A program made the translations under genes and the position numbers. Under the pieces are notes generated by a model. That model was not told where the DNA came from. It worked only from the letters and a program-made list of their open reading frames with translations, and ran no database searches. From assembly GCF_045063725.1 (NCBI RefSeq), contig NZ_CP173695.1: a stretch of 64,000 nt of DNA, one strand, 5' to 3'. This stretch comes from Sellimonas catena. GTDB taxonomy: Bacteria > Bacillota > Clostridia > Lachnospirales > Lachnospiraceae. Within the stretch, counting starts at the first letter, position 1. Each line of letters begins with the position of its first letter. Positions 45,079-52,769 of this stretch are shown here, in pieces.

Positions 45079-45951
45079 ATGTCATTACAAATCAGCGGGC
45101 ATACCGGACTTTTAGGCTTCTTTGCCGATCCGGCGTCCCATTCCAGATCCCCATTGATGTACAACACGGCTTTTGAGAAACTGGGACTGGATTACGTGTA
45201 TCTTGCATTTCAGATCGACCAGACAACACTTCCGGATGCTGTTCAGTCCATGCGTACCCTTCGGATGCGCGGAGCAAATGTTTCCATGCCGAACAAGACT
45301 GCTGTCATGCAGTATCTGGACGAAATCTCCACAGAAGCACGTCTCTGCGGCGCAGTCAATACCATTGTGAACGACAGCGGGCATTTGACCGGTTATAACA
45401 CCGATGGAAGCGGCGCTATGCTGGCTCTTTCCGAGGCGGGCGTTTCTGTTTCAGGAAAGCATCTTGCCATCCTCGGTGCCGGAGGTGCCGGCACTGCCAT
45501 TATCACACAGGCGGCACTGGACGGCGTTTCAGAAATATCTGTTTTTGTCCGAAAGTCAAGCTTCTGGAAATCCGAAGCATTTCTTGAGAAAATCCGGAAA
45601 GAAACCGGATGTCAGATTTCACTTCTGGATATCGGGGATCCTGCTGTCTTGAAACAGGAACTTGTCCGTGCCGATATTCTGATCAATGCCACCAGCATCG
45701 GCATGGAACCGAATACAGATGCCTGTCCGATTCCCGGACCGGAGTTTCTGAATGAAAGTCTCTTTGTCATGGATATTATCTACTCTCCGGAAGAGACAAC
45801 GCTGCTTCGGTACGCCAAAGAAAAAGGACTGCCATGCTGCAACGGCCTTGGCATGCTTCTCTATCAGGGTGCGGCAGCATTCCGCCTGTATACCGGGGAA
45901 GAACTTCCGATTGAGGATGTAAAAAAAGCATGGGGCGTGGAAACACTCTGA
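45079..45951 (+). CDS. aroE: Shikimate dehydrogenase
   Basis: AroE reduces 3-dehydroshikimate to shikimate. The shikimate-binding SHSRSPLMYNTAF (about 20-32), NVSMPNKT with catalytic Lys, NTDGSG and the nucleotide motif GAGGAGTA are visible. The NADP clamp normally written NRT is replaced by FVRKSS, a form shared with some quinate/shikimate dehydrogenases, so NAD use or wider substrate range is possible. Length is 290 residues. It is divergent from aroK. Confidence 0.93.
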   Translation: MSLQISGHTGLLGFFADPASHSRSPLMYNTAFEKLGLDYVYLAFQIDQTTLPDAVQSMRTLRMRGANVSMPNKTAVMQYLDEISTEARLCGAVNTIVNDSGHLTGYNTDGSGAMLALSEAGVSVSGKHLAILGAGGAGTAIITQAALDGVSEISVFVRKSSFWKSEAFLEKIRKETGCQISLLDIGDPAVLKQELVRADILINATSIGMEPNTDACPIPGPEFLNESLFVMDIIYSPEETTLLRYAKEKGLPCCNGLGMLLYQGAAAFRLYTGEELPIEDVKKAWGVETL

Positions 45952-45967
45952 CGCTTCCACGATACGA

Positions 45968-46010
45968 AAAAGAGCAGATCCATCATCTCGCATGGAATCT
46001 GCTCTTTTTT
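45968..46010 (+). terminator. Terminator after aroE
   Basis: AGAGCAGAT and ATCTGCTCT with an added CCA/TGG pair form a stem followed by TTTTTT. Confidence 0.82.
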
Positions 46011-46019
46011 ATTACTCAT

Positions 46020-46643
46020 TTACTTTTCAATCCTGACTGCCGTACCATTTGCGGACACTCCCAAAATATTGTTGGAAAGGGTAATATAATCAAAATCCAC
46101 TCCGATCAATGCATTTGCACCGATCTTTTTTGCATTCTTTACCATTTCCTCATAGGCATTCCGCTTTACCTCTTTCATCTTGTTAGATGCGGTCGTTGAC
46201 CTCTCTCCAAATAAATCCGTTAATTCCATGGAAAATTCACTGAAAAAACCGGTACCCAGAACAACATCACCGCTCACAATTCCAAGATAGGATTCAATTC
46301 TGTATCCTTCAAACGAATATCCTGTTGTGGCAAGAAATGCATCCTCGGAATCACAGAAAGAGAAAACATCAATCCCCTCCTTACTGAGATCCTCCTGTGA
46401 TCTTTCCAATGCTTCGTCCGTGTACTGTTTGACTTTTGATTTCGTATCCGGATCTTTACACCGGTCCAGCAGTTCTACAGACAGGGAGATACATTGTTGT
46501 GATTCCCGGTTCTTTTTTGCCTGATTAATTTTTTTCAACAGATCTCCGCACGTATTGCATACTGTGAAGCTGCATCCGGTATACGGTTCTGTTCCGCCTC
46601 CAAGCATTTTGAAATTGGATCCGCAGATATTACAGTTTCCCAT
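46020..46643 (-). CDS. YbjQ-like (UPF0145) protein with N-terminal zinc ribbon
   Basis: The C-terminal part (about 115-207) matches the YbjQ/heavy-metal-binding fold: YRIESYLGIVSGDVVLGTGFFSEF and KKIGANALIGVDFDYITLS. The N-terminus has two CxxC pairs (Cys4/Cys7 and Cys29/Cys32) that could bind zinc. A charged helical linker joins them. The function of the family is unknown. The ATG follows gcaaaggaggaaaaagtt. Only 45 bases upstream lies the displaced copy of the metA 3' end, so metA and this gene were probably adjacent before the insertion at 46735-48084. Confidence 0.82.
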   Translation of the reverse strand: MGNCNICGSNFKMLGGGTEPYTGCSFTVCNTCGDLLKKINQAKKNRESQQCISLSVELLDRCKDPDTKSKVKQYTDEALERSQEDLSKEGIDVFSFCDSEDAFLATTGYSFEGYRIESYLGIVSGDVVLGTGFFSEFSMELTDLFGERSTTASNKMKEVKRNAYEEMVKNAKKIGANALIGVDFDYITLSNNILGVSANGTAVRIEK

Positions 46644-46688
46644 AACTTTTTCCTCCTTTGCAACATTTTCTTTATCAGAACCCGGTTC

Positions 46689-46734
46689 TAAAACGGTGTT
46701 CCTACCATATCGTACGGTGTCACATGATATACGT
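46689..46734. repeat. Left direct repeat: displaced copy of the metA 3' end (probable att site)
   Basis: Identical at 45 of 46 positions to 48085-48130. In the metA frame it encodes VYHVTPYDMVGTPF and a TAG stop, that is, the metA C-terminus. No metA body is attached on this side, so it is a separated end copy. Probable recombination site. Confidence 0.85.
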
Positions 46735-46847
46735 TCAAATTTACTAGGTTATCTTTTAGGAGATTTGTTTAACAGCTACTTCAATAATTTCTATAATCCG
46801 AAAATACTACTCAATGCGTAGTATGTTAATAATTTTAAGATTAGCAG

Positions 46848-47726
46848 TTATTCTGTTTCATCTAAAACTAACTGAGTGTACATTTCAAATACTGACAGTA
46901 AGAATAAATCTTCCATCGTATCAATAGTTTCTCCTGCAAAACCGCCTGGATCGCCGTAATCTTTTTTTGAATCTGAGTTTTTACTTCCGAAAATTGCAAG
47001 CCATTGAGCCAAAGTAGTTAAGAACTGGCATGCTTCAATTCCAGATGCTCCATATACTTCATATATATTCTCCAGTTCTTTAAGTGTCTTCCGTGAAGAT
47101 TCCGCATCTTGGATATCTCTTAGAGTGTCCGTTATACAAAATTCATACGGAGAAGTTCCATCAAATCCAGAAGAAAATATTTTACCTGCTACACTATTCG
47201 GATCCATACAAGAAGGGCGATACTTAATACGTGAAACTGGAATCTCTTTATTGCCATAGGATTCTAAACTACGCAACACATACTTTCCTCCTTCGTAGAA
47301 CGGAGAGTCATCATTAGGAAAATACTCGTAAAATACTTTTTCCATCTCTTTAATGCATTTTCCAAAAAGTTCGTTTATCTCCTTAACACGCAGATCAAGT
47401 TCGCAATACTCTAAAATGCGGTTCTGTACTTCCAGTGTCATACAGCAAAATTCACGGTACATATCTCTTGAATAATAAAATAAATCATTGTGCATTGCCG
47501 CAATCGCACATAAAGGTATTAGCCCTCTATCAGAATAATATTTTGATATGAACGAAACTGCCTGTGTTTTTACACTTTCGGCATGGCGGTTTTCATCTCG
47601 TTTATCTTGCCGTTGTTCAAACTCATTCATACGGCTACTCTGACGATATTGTAAAACCGCAATAACAATCGTCGCAATAAGAGAAACGACAGCGCAAATA
47701 ATGCTTATCCAATCTGAACAACTCAT
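46848..47726 (-). CDS. Membrane-anchored protein of unknown function carried by the element
   Basis: I do not recognise this family. The 292-residue protein has one N-terminal transmembrane helix (about 6-26), a charged Gln/Arg-rich stretch (about 27-52) and a mainly helical cytosolic-type domain with several cysteines and aromatic residues. Such an anchor-plus-helical layout occurs in unnamed proteins of mobile elements, but no motif gives a function. The ATG has gggagagataccata before it. Its base composition is poorer in GC than the neighbours, agreeing with transfer. Confidence 0.75.
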   Translation of the reverse strand: MSCSDWISIICAVVSLIATIVIAVLQYRQSSRMNEFEQRQDKRDENRHAESVKTQAVSFISKYYSDRGLIPLCAIAAMHNDLFYYSRDMYREFCCMTLEVQNRILEYCELDLRVKEINELFGKCIKEMEKVFYEYFPNDDSPFYEGGKYVLRSLESYGNKEIPVSRIKYRPSCMDPNSVAGKIFSSGFDGTSPYEFCITDTLRDIQDAESSRKTLKELENIYEVYGASGIEACQFLTTLAQWLAIFGSKNSDSKKDYGDPGGFAGETIDTMEDLFLLSVFEMYTQLVLDETE

Positions 47727-47824
47727 TATGGTATCTCTCCCGAACTATTATTCGTACCATAATTATAGCATATTAGAAACACTTTTTATATTGAATTTGT
47801 TTTGTGTAAAATAATATAGAAATT

Positions 47825-47867
47825 CACTAATGAGAATCGAACTCATATAAGCTCTGGCAGCTTAGTG
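47825..47867 (-). other. tRNA-like mini-fold (acceptor plus T-arm only)
   Basis: On the minus strand CACTA and TAGTG pair as an acceptor-like stem, and ATGAG-TTCGATT-CTCAT makes a perfect T-arm with consensus loop. Between them an AGCT/AGCT hairpin replaces D-arm and anticodon arm. It may be a decayed tRNA end or an element-borne structure. Too short to be a working tRNA. Confidence 0.4.
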
Positions 47868-47877
47868 ATAAAAAATT

Positions 47878-47908
47878 TAAAGCCGTACGACTGTATCATA
47901 CGGCTTTC
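47878..47908 (-). terminator. Hairpin in the element, terminator-like
   Basis: AAAGCCGTA pairs with TACGGCTTT; the minus strand continues AAATTTTTT. Most likely it ends read-through from metA. Confidence 0.6.
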
Positions 47909-47954
47909 TCATGCTAAGACTTTTCTCATATATTCAAATTCAATAGTTTATTTG

Positions 47955-48049
47955 TACCCCATTCATTTTCTGCTATACCCCATTTTGCACCCCCATTTTT
48001 CTGCCCAGATACGTCAAATTTTGTAAGACTTTGTAAAGATTGTGGGGTA
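47955..48049. repeat. TACCCC-type repeats next to the right att site
   Basis: Copies at 47955-47960 (TACCCC), 47976-47981 (TACCCC), 47989-47994 (ACCCCC) and inverted at 48044-48049 (GGGGTA), each with ATT-rich flanks. Short repeats in this position are typical of arm-type integrase binding sites. Confidence 0.5.
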
Positions 48050-48083
48050 TTGCAAATCTTTCACTTTCCTTAAAAATACTGGC

Positions 48084-49004
48084 TTAAAACGGTGTTCCTA
48101 CCATATCGTACGGTGTCACCTGATATACGTAATAGTTCAGCCAGTTCGTATACAGGTTATTTGCATTGGATCTCCAGGTAAGGAGCGGACGGTTTTCCGG
48201 ATTGTCATCCGGGTAATAGTTGACCGGAAGTTCAATCGGAAGTCCTTTTGCTTTGTCACGCTTATATTCCTGATCCAGTGTCATCCGGTCGTATTCCGGA
48301 TGTCCCATGACAAAAATCTGTTTTCCATCTTTAGTCATGGCAAGGAAGATTCCCGCTTCTTCAGACTCTGCAAGCACCATCAGATCCTCACACGCCTTGA
48401 TCTGCTCCGGATCCACCTGTGTATGACGGGAATGCGGCGCGTAAAATACATCGTCAAATCCTCTGACCAGAGGGATTCTTCTGTTCATGACGCGATGGCG
48501 GAATACGCCGAACAGCTTCTTATCAAGCGGGTATTTATCAATGCCAAAATGATAATAATAAGCTGCCTGGGCTCCCCAGCACAGATGAATCGTGGAGGTG
48601 ACATTGGTTTTTGTCCATTCCATGATCTCTTTCATCTCATCCCAGTAGTCTACTTCCTCAAACGGCATCTGCTCGATTGGAGCCCCCGTGATGATAAATC
48701 CGTCAAACTTCTGGTCTTTTACGTCCTGAAACCGGACATAGAATTTATTCAGATGGTTTGCCGATGTGTTCTTGGACTGATGATTGGACACCATCACAAA
48801 GGTCACATCCACCTGAAGTGGGGTATTGGAAAACGAACGCAGAAGCTGAAGCTCTGTATCCTCTTTGAGCGGCATCAGATTCAGCAGTCCTATTTTCAGG
48901 GGACGGATATCCTGGTGCACCGCACGGTGCTCATCCATCACAAAAATATTTTCACGCTCCAGTATTTCTTTTGCTGGAAGATCATTTTGTACTCGAATCG
49001 GCAT
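48084..49004 (-). CDS. metA: Homoserine O-acyltransferase MetA (predicted acetyl-CoA-dependent)
   Basis: MetA activates homoserine for methionine synthesis. The catalytic Cys142 (LCWGAQAAYY), His235 and Glu237 (FVMGHPEYDR) sit exactly at the reference positions. Residue 111 is Glu (GAPIEQMPFEEVDYW); in characterised MetA proteins Glu111 goes with acetyl-CoA and Gly111 with succinyl-CoA, so I predict O-acetylhomoserine. Length is 306 residues. It overlaps the AI-2E family gene by 23 bases. Its last 15 codons lie in the right att copy of the element. Confidence 0.95.
   Translation of the reverse strand: MPIRVQNDLPAKEILERENIFVMDEHRAVHQDIRPLKIGLLNLMPLKEDTELQLLRSFSNTPLQVDVTFVMVSNHQSKNTSANHLNKFYVRFQDVKDQKFDGFIITGAPIEQMPFEEVDYWDEMKEIMEWTKTNVTSTIHLCWGAQAAYYYHFGIDKYPLDKKLFGVFRHRVMNRRIPLVRGFDDVFYAPHSRHTQVDPEQIKACEDLMVLAESEEAGIFLAMTKDGKQIFVMGHPEYDRMTLDQEYKRDKAKGLPIELPVNYYPDDNPENRPLLTWRSNANNLYTNWLNYYVYQVTPYDMVGTPF
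48085..48130. repeat. Right direct repeat: functional metA 3' end (probable att site)
   Basis: Partner of 46689-46734, 45 of 46 bases identical. It keeps the metA frame and TAA stop, so the gene is intact. Confidence 0.85.
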
Positions 49005-50340
49005 CTTCTCTTCTCTCCTTTGTTTCTTCTAAATATGTAAATTCTCCATCTTCTTCCAGATACTCTACATCTCCGTAGTGTTCTGTGTCCGGAGGCAGTT
49101 TTTTCTTCTTCAGTTTCTCTTCCACTACCATCTTCACGATATAGTAAATCACAGCAAACGTCGGAACCCCGATGATCATTCCGATAAATCCGAACAGTCC
49201 GCCCCCGAGCAGAATGGAAAACACCACCCAGAACGCGGAAAGTCCTGTGGAATTTCCAAGAATCTTCGGTCCGATCACATTGCCGTCCAGTTGCTGCAGG
49301 GCAATGATAAAGATCAGAAAATAAAGTCCCTTAAGCGGATCTGCAAGGGCAATCAGGATCGTACTTGGAATAGCACCGATATAAGGTCCGAAGAACGGAA
49401 TCACGTTGGTCACTCCGACGATCACGCTGACAAGCAGGATGTACGGCATGTCCAGAATGGTGATCCCGATAAAACAAAGTACGCCGATAATGGCGGAGTC
49501 AATGATTTTTCCGATAATAAATCCGCCAAAAATTTCATTGCTTTTTCTTGTAATATGCAGCACCATATTGGCGCGCTCTACCTGCATGCCCGCATACAGC
49601 ATTTTTTTAATCTGTGCCGAAAAAGTTTCCTTTCCGAACAGCATGTAGACAGAAACAATACATCCGACAAGAAAATTAAACACTTCGCTTAATACATTAA
49701 TAGCACCTGTCGTTATATTGGTCATCAGCACATTCATCTGTCTGAGCAGATCCGTTTGAATCCAGTTCTGAATATTCTCCGACGCATGATTCAAAATATT
49801 TTCTACTATAGCACCGACGGGCGACTGTTCTTTTTGAATATGATCAAAAGAGTCCATCACTGCGTTCAACTGCCCCGGCAATGTCTCCATTAAATTGTGA
49901 ACGCTTGTTATGAGTTCAGGAATCAGCATATTCAACAGAGTAATAATAATTGCGAATAAAACAAGCAGAGCCAGGCAGATTCCAATTCCTCTGGAAAGTC
50001 TGTCTGCCGTCCTCTTCTTTTTCAGCTTCTTCTCCAGCAGCGGGCAAAGGTATCTGTCTACTGCTTTTACAATTGGATTCAGCAGATAGGCGATGGCAAA
50101 TCCGTAAATAATCGGCTTCAGAATTCCAATGATCGTCCGGATCACGCCGAAGATCGTGTCTACCCTGAGAAACGCAAAATAAAGAACGATACATGCCGCG
50201 ATTACAAGGAAAAATGTCAGACCTCTCCCAAAGGACTGGCGAATTCTGGACGGGCCTTTTCTTCCAAAAGCAGGCAGTTTATCCGGCTCTTTTTCCTTTT
50301 TGTTTCCGATTCCCGAATGACTGGTATCTTTTCGCTTCAA
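48982..50340 (-). CDS. AI-2E family (TqsA/YtvI-like) membrane transporter
   Basis: The protein has a basic N-terminus, about eight hydrophobic segments and the family C-terminal block VTNVIPFFGPYIGAIPSTILIAL and LDGNVIGPKILGNSTGLSAFWVV. Family members have been linked to autoinducer export or to Na+/H+ antiport; the substrate here is unknown. I place the start at TTG 50340 with accgggagggaagaat before it. An ATG at 50406 exists but lies in the terminator of the DUF1540 gene. From TTG the length is 452 residues. It overlaps metA, so both are co-transcribed. Confidence 0.9.
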   Translation of the reverse strand: MKRKDTSHSGIGNKKEKEPDKLPAFGRKGPSRIRQSFGRGLTFFLVIAACIVLYFAFLRVDTIFGVIRTIIGILKPIIYGFAIAYLLNPIVKAVDRYLCPLLEKKLKKKRTADRLSRGIGICLALLVLFAIIITLLNMLIPELITSVHNLMETLPGQLNAVMDSFDHIQKEQSPVGAIVENILNHASENIQNWIQTDLLRQMNVLMTNITTGAINVLSEVFNFLVGCIVSVYMLFGKETFSAQIKKMLYAGMQVERANMVLHITRKSNEIFGGFIIGKIIDSAIIGVLCFIGITILDMPYILLVSVIVGVTNVIPFFGPYIGAIPSTILIALADPLKGLYFLIFIIALQQLDGNVIGPKILGNSTGLSAFWVVFSILLGGGLFGFIGMIIGVPTFAVIYYIVKMVVEEKLKKKKLPPDTEHYGDVEYLEEDGEFTYLEETKERREDADSSTK

Positions 50341-50404
50341 ATTCTTCCCTCCCGGTTGAAACACATATAAATTTATTATAGCGAAAGCTTTGAAACGCGT
50401 CAAC

Positions 50405-50436
50405 AAAAGAACAGACGGAAATCATTCCGTCTGTTC
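50405..50436 (-). terminator. Terminator of the DUF1540 gene
   Basis: GAACAGACGGAA pairs perfectly with TTCCGTCTGTTC around ATCA; TTTTGTT follows on the minus strand. Confidence 0.85.
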
Positions 50437-50449
50437 TCTTACTTCTTTC

Positions 50450-50764
50450 TTACCGGCACTGGAAAGTTGCGCACTCTGTCTCTTCGCAGCTGCATGCCCC
50501 GCCGCCTTCTACACTGATCTTCCCTGCATTACATTTGCAGTTTTCATTGTAACAGCATTCCTGAGCCTTACAGTCAATCGTGCTGAGAGGAGAAGCCTCC
50601 ATGGACGCATTTGTAAATGTTCCGGATTTTCTCTCCTCAAAGCTGTCACAGCATGTGTCGGATGCATTTTTTGCCTGATCGCCTCCTACGCGAATACTGT
50701 CAAGATTACAATAATAGTTCTGATTGTGCATACAATTCTGCACCGTACATTTTAATTCTGGCAT
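50450..50764 (-). CDS. DUF1540 cysteine-rich protein with two repeats
   Basis: A 104-residue protein made of two DUF1540 repeats: residues about 5-42 (CTVQNCMHNQNYYC ... CDSF) and about 65-101 (CKAQECCYNENCKC ... CATF). The regularly spaced cysteines suggest metal binding. DUF1540 proteins are common in spore-formers and unassigned in function. The ATG follows aaggaggatgaaaag. It stands alone with its own terminator. Confidence 0.88.
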   Translation of the reverse strand: MPELKCTVQNCMHNQNYYCNLDSIRVGGDQAKNASDTCCDSFEERKSGTFTNASMEASPLSTIDCKAQECCYNENCKCNAGKISVEGGGACSCEETECATFQCR

Positions 50765-50818
50765 CTTTTCATCCTCCTTCTATTTCTCAGGAGGTAGTAT
50801 GTCCAGCTTTCAGATAAT

Positions 50819-52744
50819 CTATTCCTTTGTTTCGATTTCTCTTCTCACTCTTCCAGAGATTTCCTTTTTGATATCGCACAGGAAGTCTTCCAGAGCTTTC
50901 TGTCCTTCATCTCCTGCAAATCTGCTTCTTACGGAAACAAGGCTCTCTTCTTCCTCTTTTGCTCCTACTACCAGCATATACGGAATCTTCTGCATCTGAG
51001 CCTCACGTATCTTGTAGCCGATTTTCTCTGCTCTTGTGTCAATCTCGGCGCGGATTCCTGCCTCTTTTAATGCCTCGAATACTTTCTCTCCGTATTCCAG
51101 ATGTTTGTCGGAAATCGGAAGCACTTTCACCTGTACCGGAGCAAGCCAGGTCGGGAATGCCCCTGCAAAGTGTTCAATCAGAATTCCGATAAACCGCTCG
51201 ATGGAGCCGAATGCTACACGGTGGATCATGATCGGACGATGTTTCTCTCCGTCTGCCCCTGTATATTCCAGATTGAAACGCAGCGGAAGCTGGAAGTCAA
51301 GCTGGATTGTTCCGCACTGCCATGTACGTCCGATGGAGTCTTCTAGATGGAAGTCGATCTTCGGTCCGTAAAAAGCACCGTCACCCTCATTGACTACATA
51401 GTCCATTCCCAGTGCATCCAGCGCTTCTCTGAGCGCTTCTGTAGCCAGATTCCAGTCTTCATCGCTTCCCATGCTGTCTTCCGGTCTTGTAGAAAGTTCT
51501 ACATGATATTTGAAGCCAAACAGCTTGTAAACTTCATCGATCAGAAGCGCAACACCCTTGATCTCATCTTTCACCTGTTCCGGTGTCATAAAGATATGGG
51601 CATCGTCCTGTGTGAAGCAGCGCACTCTCATCAGTCCGTGCATCTGTCCGGATTTCTCGTGGCGGTGTACAATACCAAGTTCTCCCATACGAAGCGGAAG
51701 GTCACGGTAGGAACGCGGTTCTGACTCATAAACGAGGATGCCGCCCGGGCAGTTCATCGGCTTCACGGCAAAATCCTGATCGTCGATTACTGTTGTATAC
51801 ATATTTTCTTTGTAATGATCCCAGTGTCCGCTTGTCTCCCAGAGATGACGGCTGAGCATGATCGGAGTGGAAATCTCCACATAGCCGTTCTTTGTATGGA
51901 TCTCTCTCCAGTACTCCAGAAGCGCGTTTTTCAGCGCCATTCCTTTCGGAAGGAAGAACGGGAATCCCGGGCCTTCTTCTCTGAGCATGAACAGCCCCAG
52001 TTCTTTTCCAAGCTTTCTGTGGTCTCTTTTCTTCGCCTCTTCCATCATTGTCAGATACTCATCCAGATCTGCTTTTTTTGTAAAGGAAGTACCATAGATT
52101 CTTGTCAGCATCTTGTTCTTCTCATTGCCTCTCCAGTAGGCACCTGCAAGGCTTGTCAGCTTGAATGCTTTTACCGCTTTTGTATTCATCAGGTGCGGTC
52201 CTGCACAAAGATCCGTAAACTCTCCCTGTTTGTAGAAACTGATAATAGAATCTTCCGGAAGATCCTCGATCAGTTCCACCTTGTACGGCTCCTCTTTTTC
52301 TTTCATCAGAGCGATGGCTTCCTCTCTTGGAAGTGTAAAGCTTTCAATCGGCAGCGCCTCTTTTACAATCTTTTTCATCTCTTTTTCGATCTTTTCCAGA
52401 TCCTCTGTTGTAAACGGAGTCTCTCTGTCCAGATCATAGTAAAATCCATCAGCAATTGCCGGTCCAATGGCAAGTTTTGTCTCCGGATACAGACGTTTTA
52501 CCGCCTGTGCCAGAATATGGGAGGAAGTATGCCGGAATGTTTCCTTTCCTCCTTCGTCCTGGAATGTCAGGATGCTGAGTTCGCAGTCATCGGAAAGCAC
52601 CGTTCTCAAATCCACCACTTCCCCATTGACTTCTCCTGCCATTGCCACTCTTGCAAGGCCTTCGCTGATATCGGATGCAATCTCGAATACAGACATGCTC
52701 TTGTCGTACTCTCTCACAGACCCGTCTTTTAATGTAATTTTCAT
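50819..52744 (-). CDS. thrS: Threonyl-tRNA synthetase
   Basis: ThrS charges tRNA-Thr. The TGS domain (1-60), editing domain with HTSSHILAQAVKRL and later Cys/His, the catalytic core with NCPGGILVYESEPRSYRDLP and motif 3 near IERFIGILIEHFAG, and the anticodon domain are all present. Length is 641 residues. It lies 25 bases behind the aldo/keto reductase gene, with no room for its own leader, so the T-box at 53674-53920 should control it. Confidence 0.97.
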   Translation of the reverse strand: MKITLKDGSVREYDKSMSVFEIASDISEGLARVAMAGEVNGEVVDLRTVLSDDCELSILTFQDEGGKETFRHTSSHILAQAVKRLYPETKLAIGPAIADGFYYDLDRETPFTTEDLEKIEKEMKKIVKEALPIESFTLPREEAIALMKEKEEPYKVELIEDLPEDSIISFYKQGEFTDLCAGPHLMNTKAVKAFKLTSLAGAYWRGNEKNKMLTRIYGTSFTKKADLDEYLTMMEEAKKRDHRKLGKELGLFMLREEGPGFPFFLPKGMALKNALLEYWREIHTKNGYVEISTPIMLSRHLWETSGHWDHYKENMYTTVIDDQDFAVKPMNCPGGILVYESEPRSYRDLPLRMGELGIVHRHEKSGQMHGLMRVRCFTQDDAHIFMTPEQVKDEIKGVALLIDEVYKLFGFKYHVELSTRPEDSMGSDEDWNLATEALREALDALGMDYVVNEGDGAFYGPKIDFHLEDSIGRTWQCGTIQLDFQLPLRFNLEYTGADGEKHRPIMIHRVAFGSIERFIGILIEHFAGAFPTWLAPVQVKVLPISDKHLEYGEKVFEALKEAGIRAEIDTRAEKIGYKIREAQMQKIPYMLVVGAKEEEESLVSVRSRFAGDEGQKALEDFLCDIKKEISGRVRREIETKE

Positions 52745-52769
52745 CTTGTTCTTCCCCTTTCTATTCTGT

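Larger units (their letters stand above)
46735..48084. mobile_element. Small integrated element or remnant at the metA 3' end
   Basis: A stretch of about 1.35 kb between two copies of the metA 3' end, AT-richer than its surroundings. It holds one gene (46848-47726), a 47727-48083 non-coding end with TACCCC-type repeats, a tRNA-like fold and a hairpin. Integration at a gene's 3' end with the end sequence duplicated is the usual outcome for tyrosine-recombinase elements. No integrase is present, so it is probably a deleted remnant or a satellite mobilised in trans. The extent is defined by the repeats. Confidence 0.72.
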
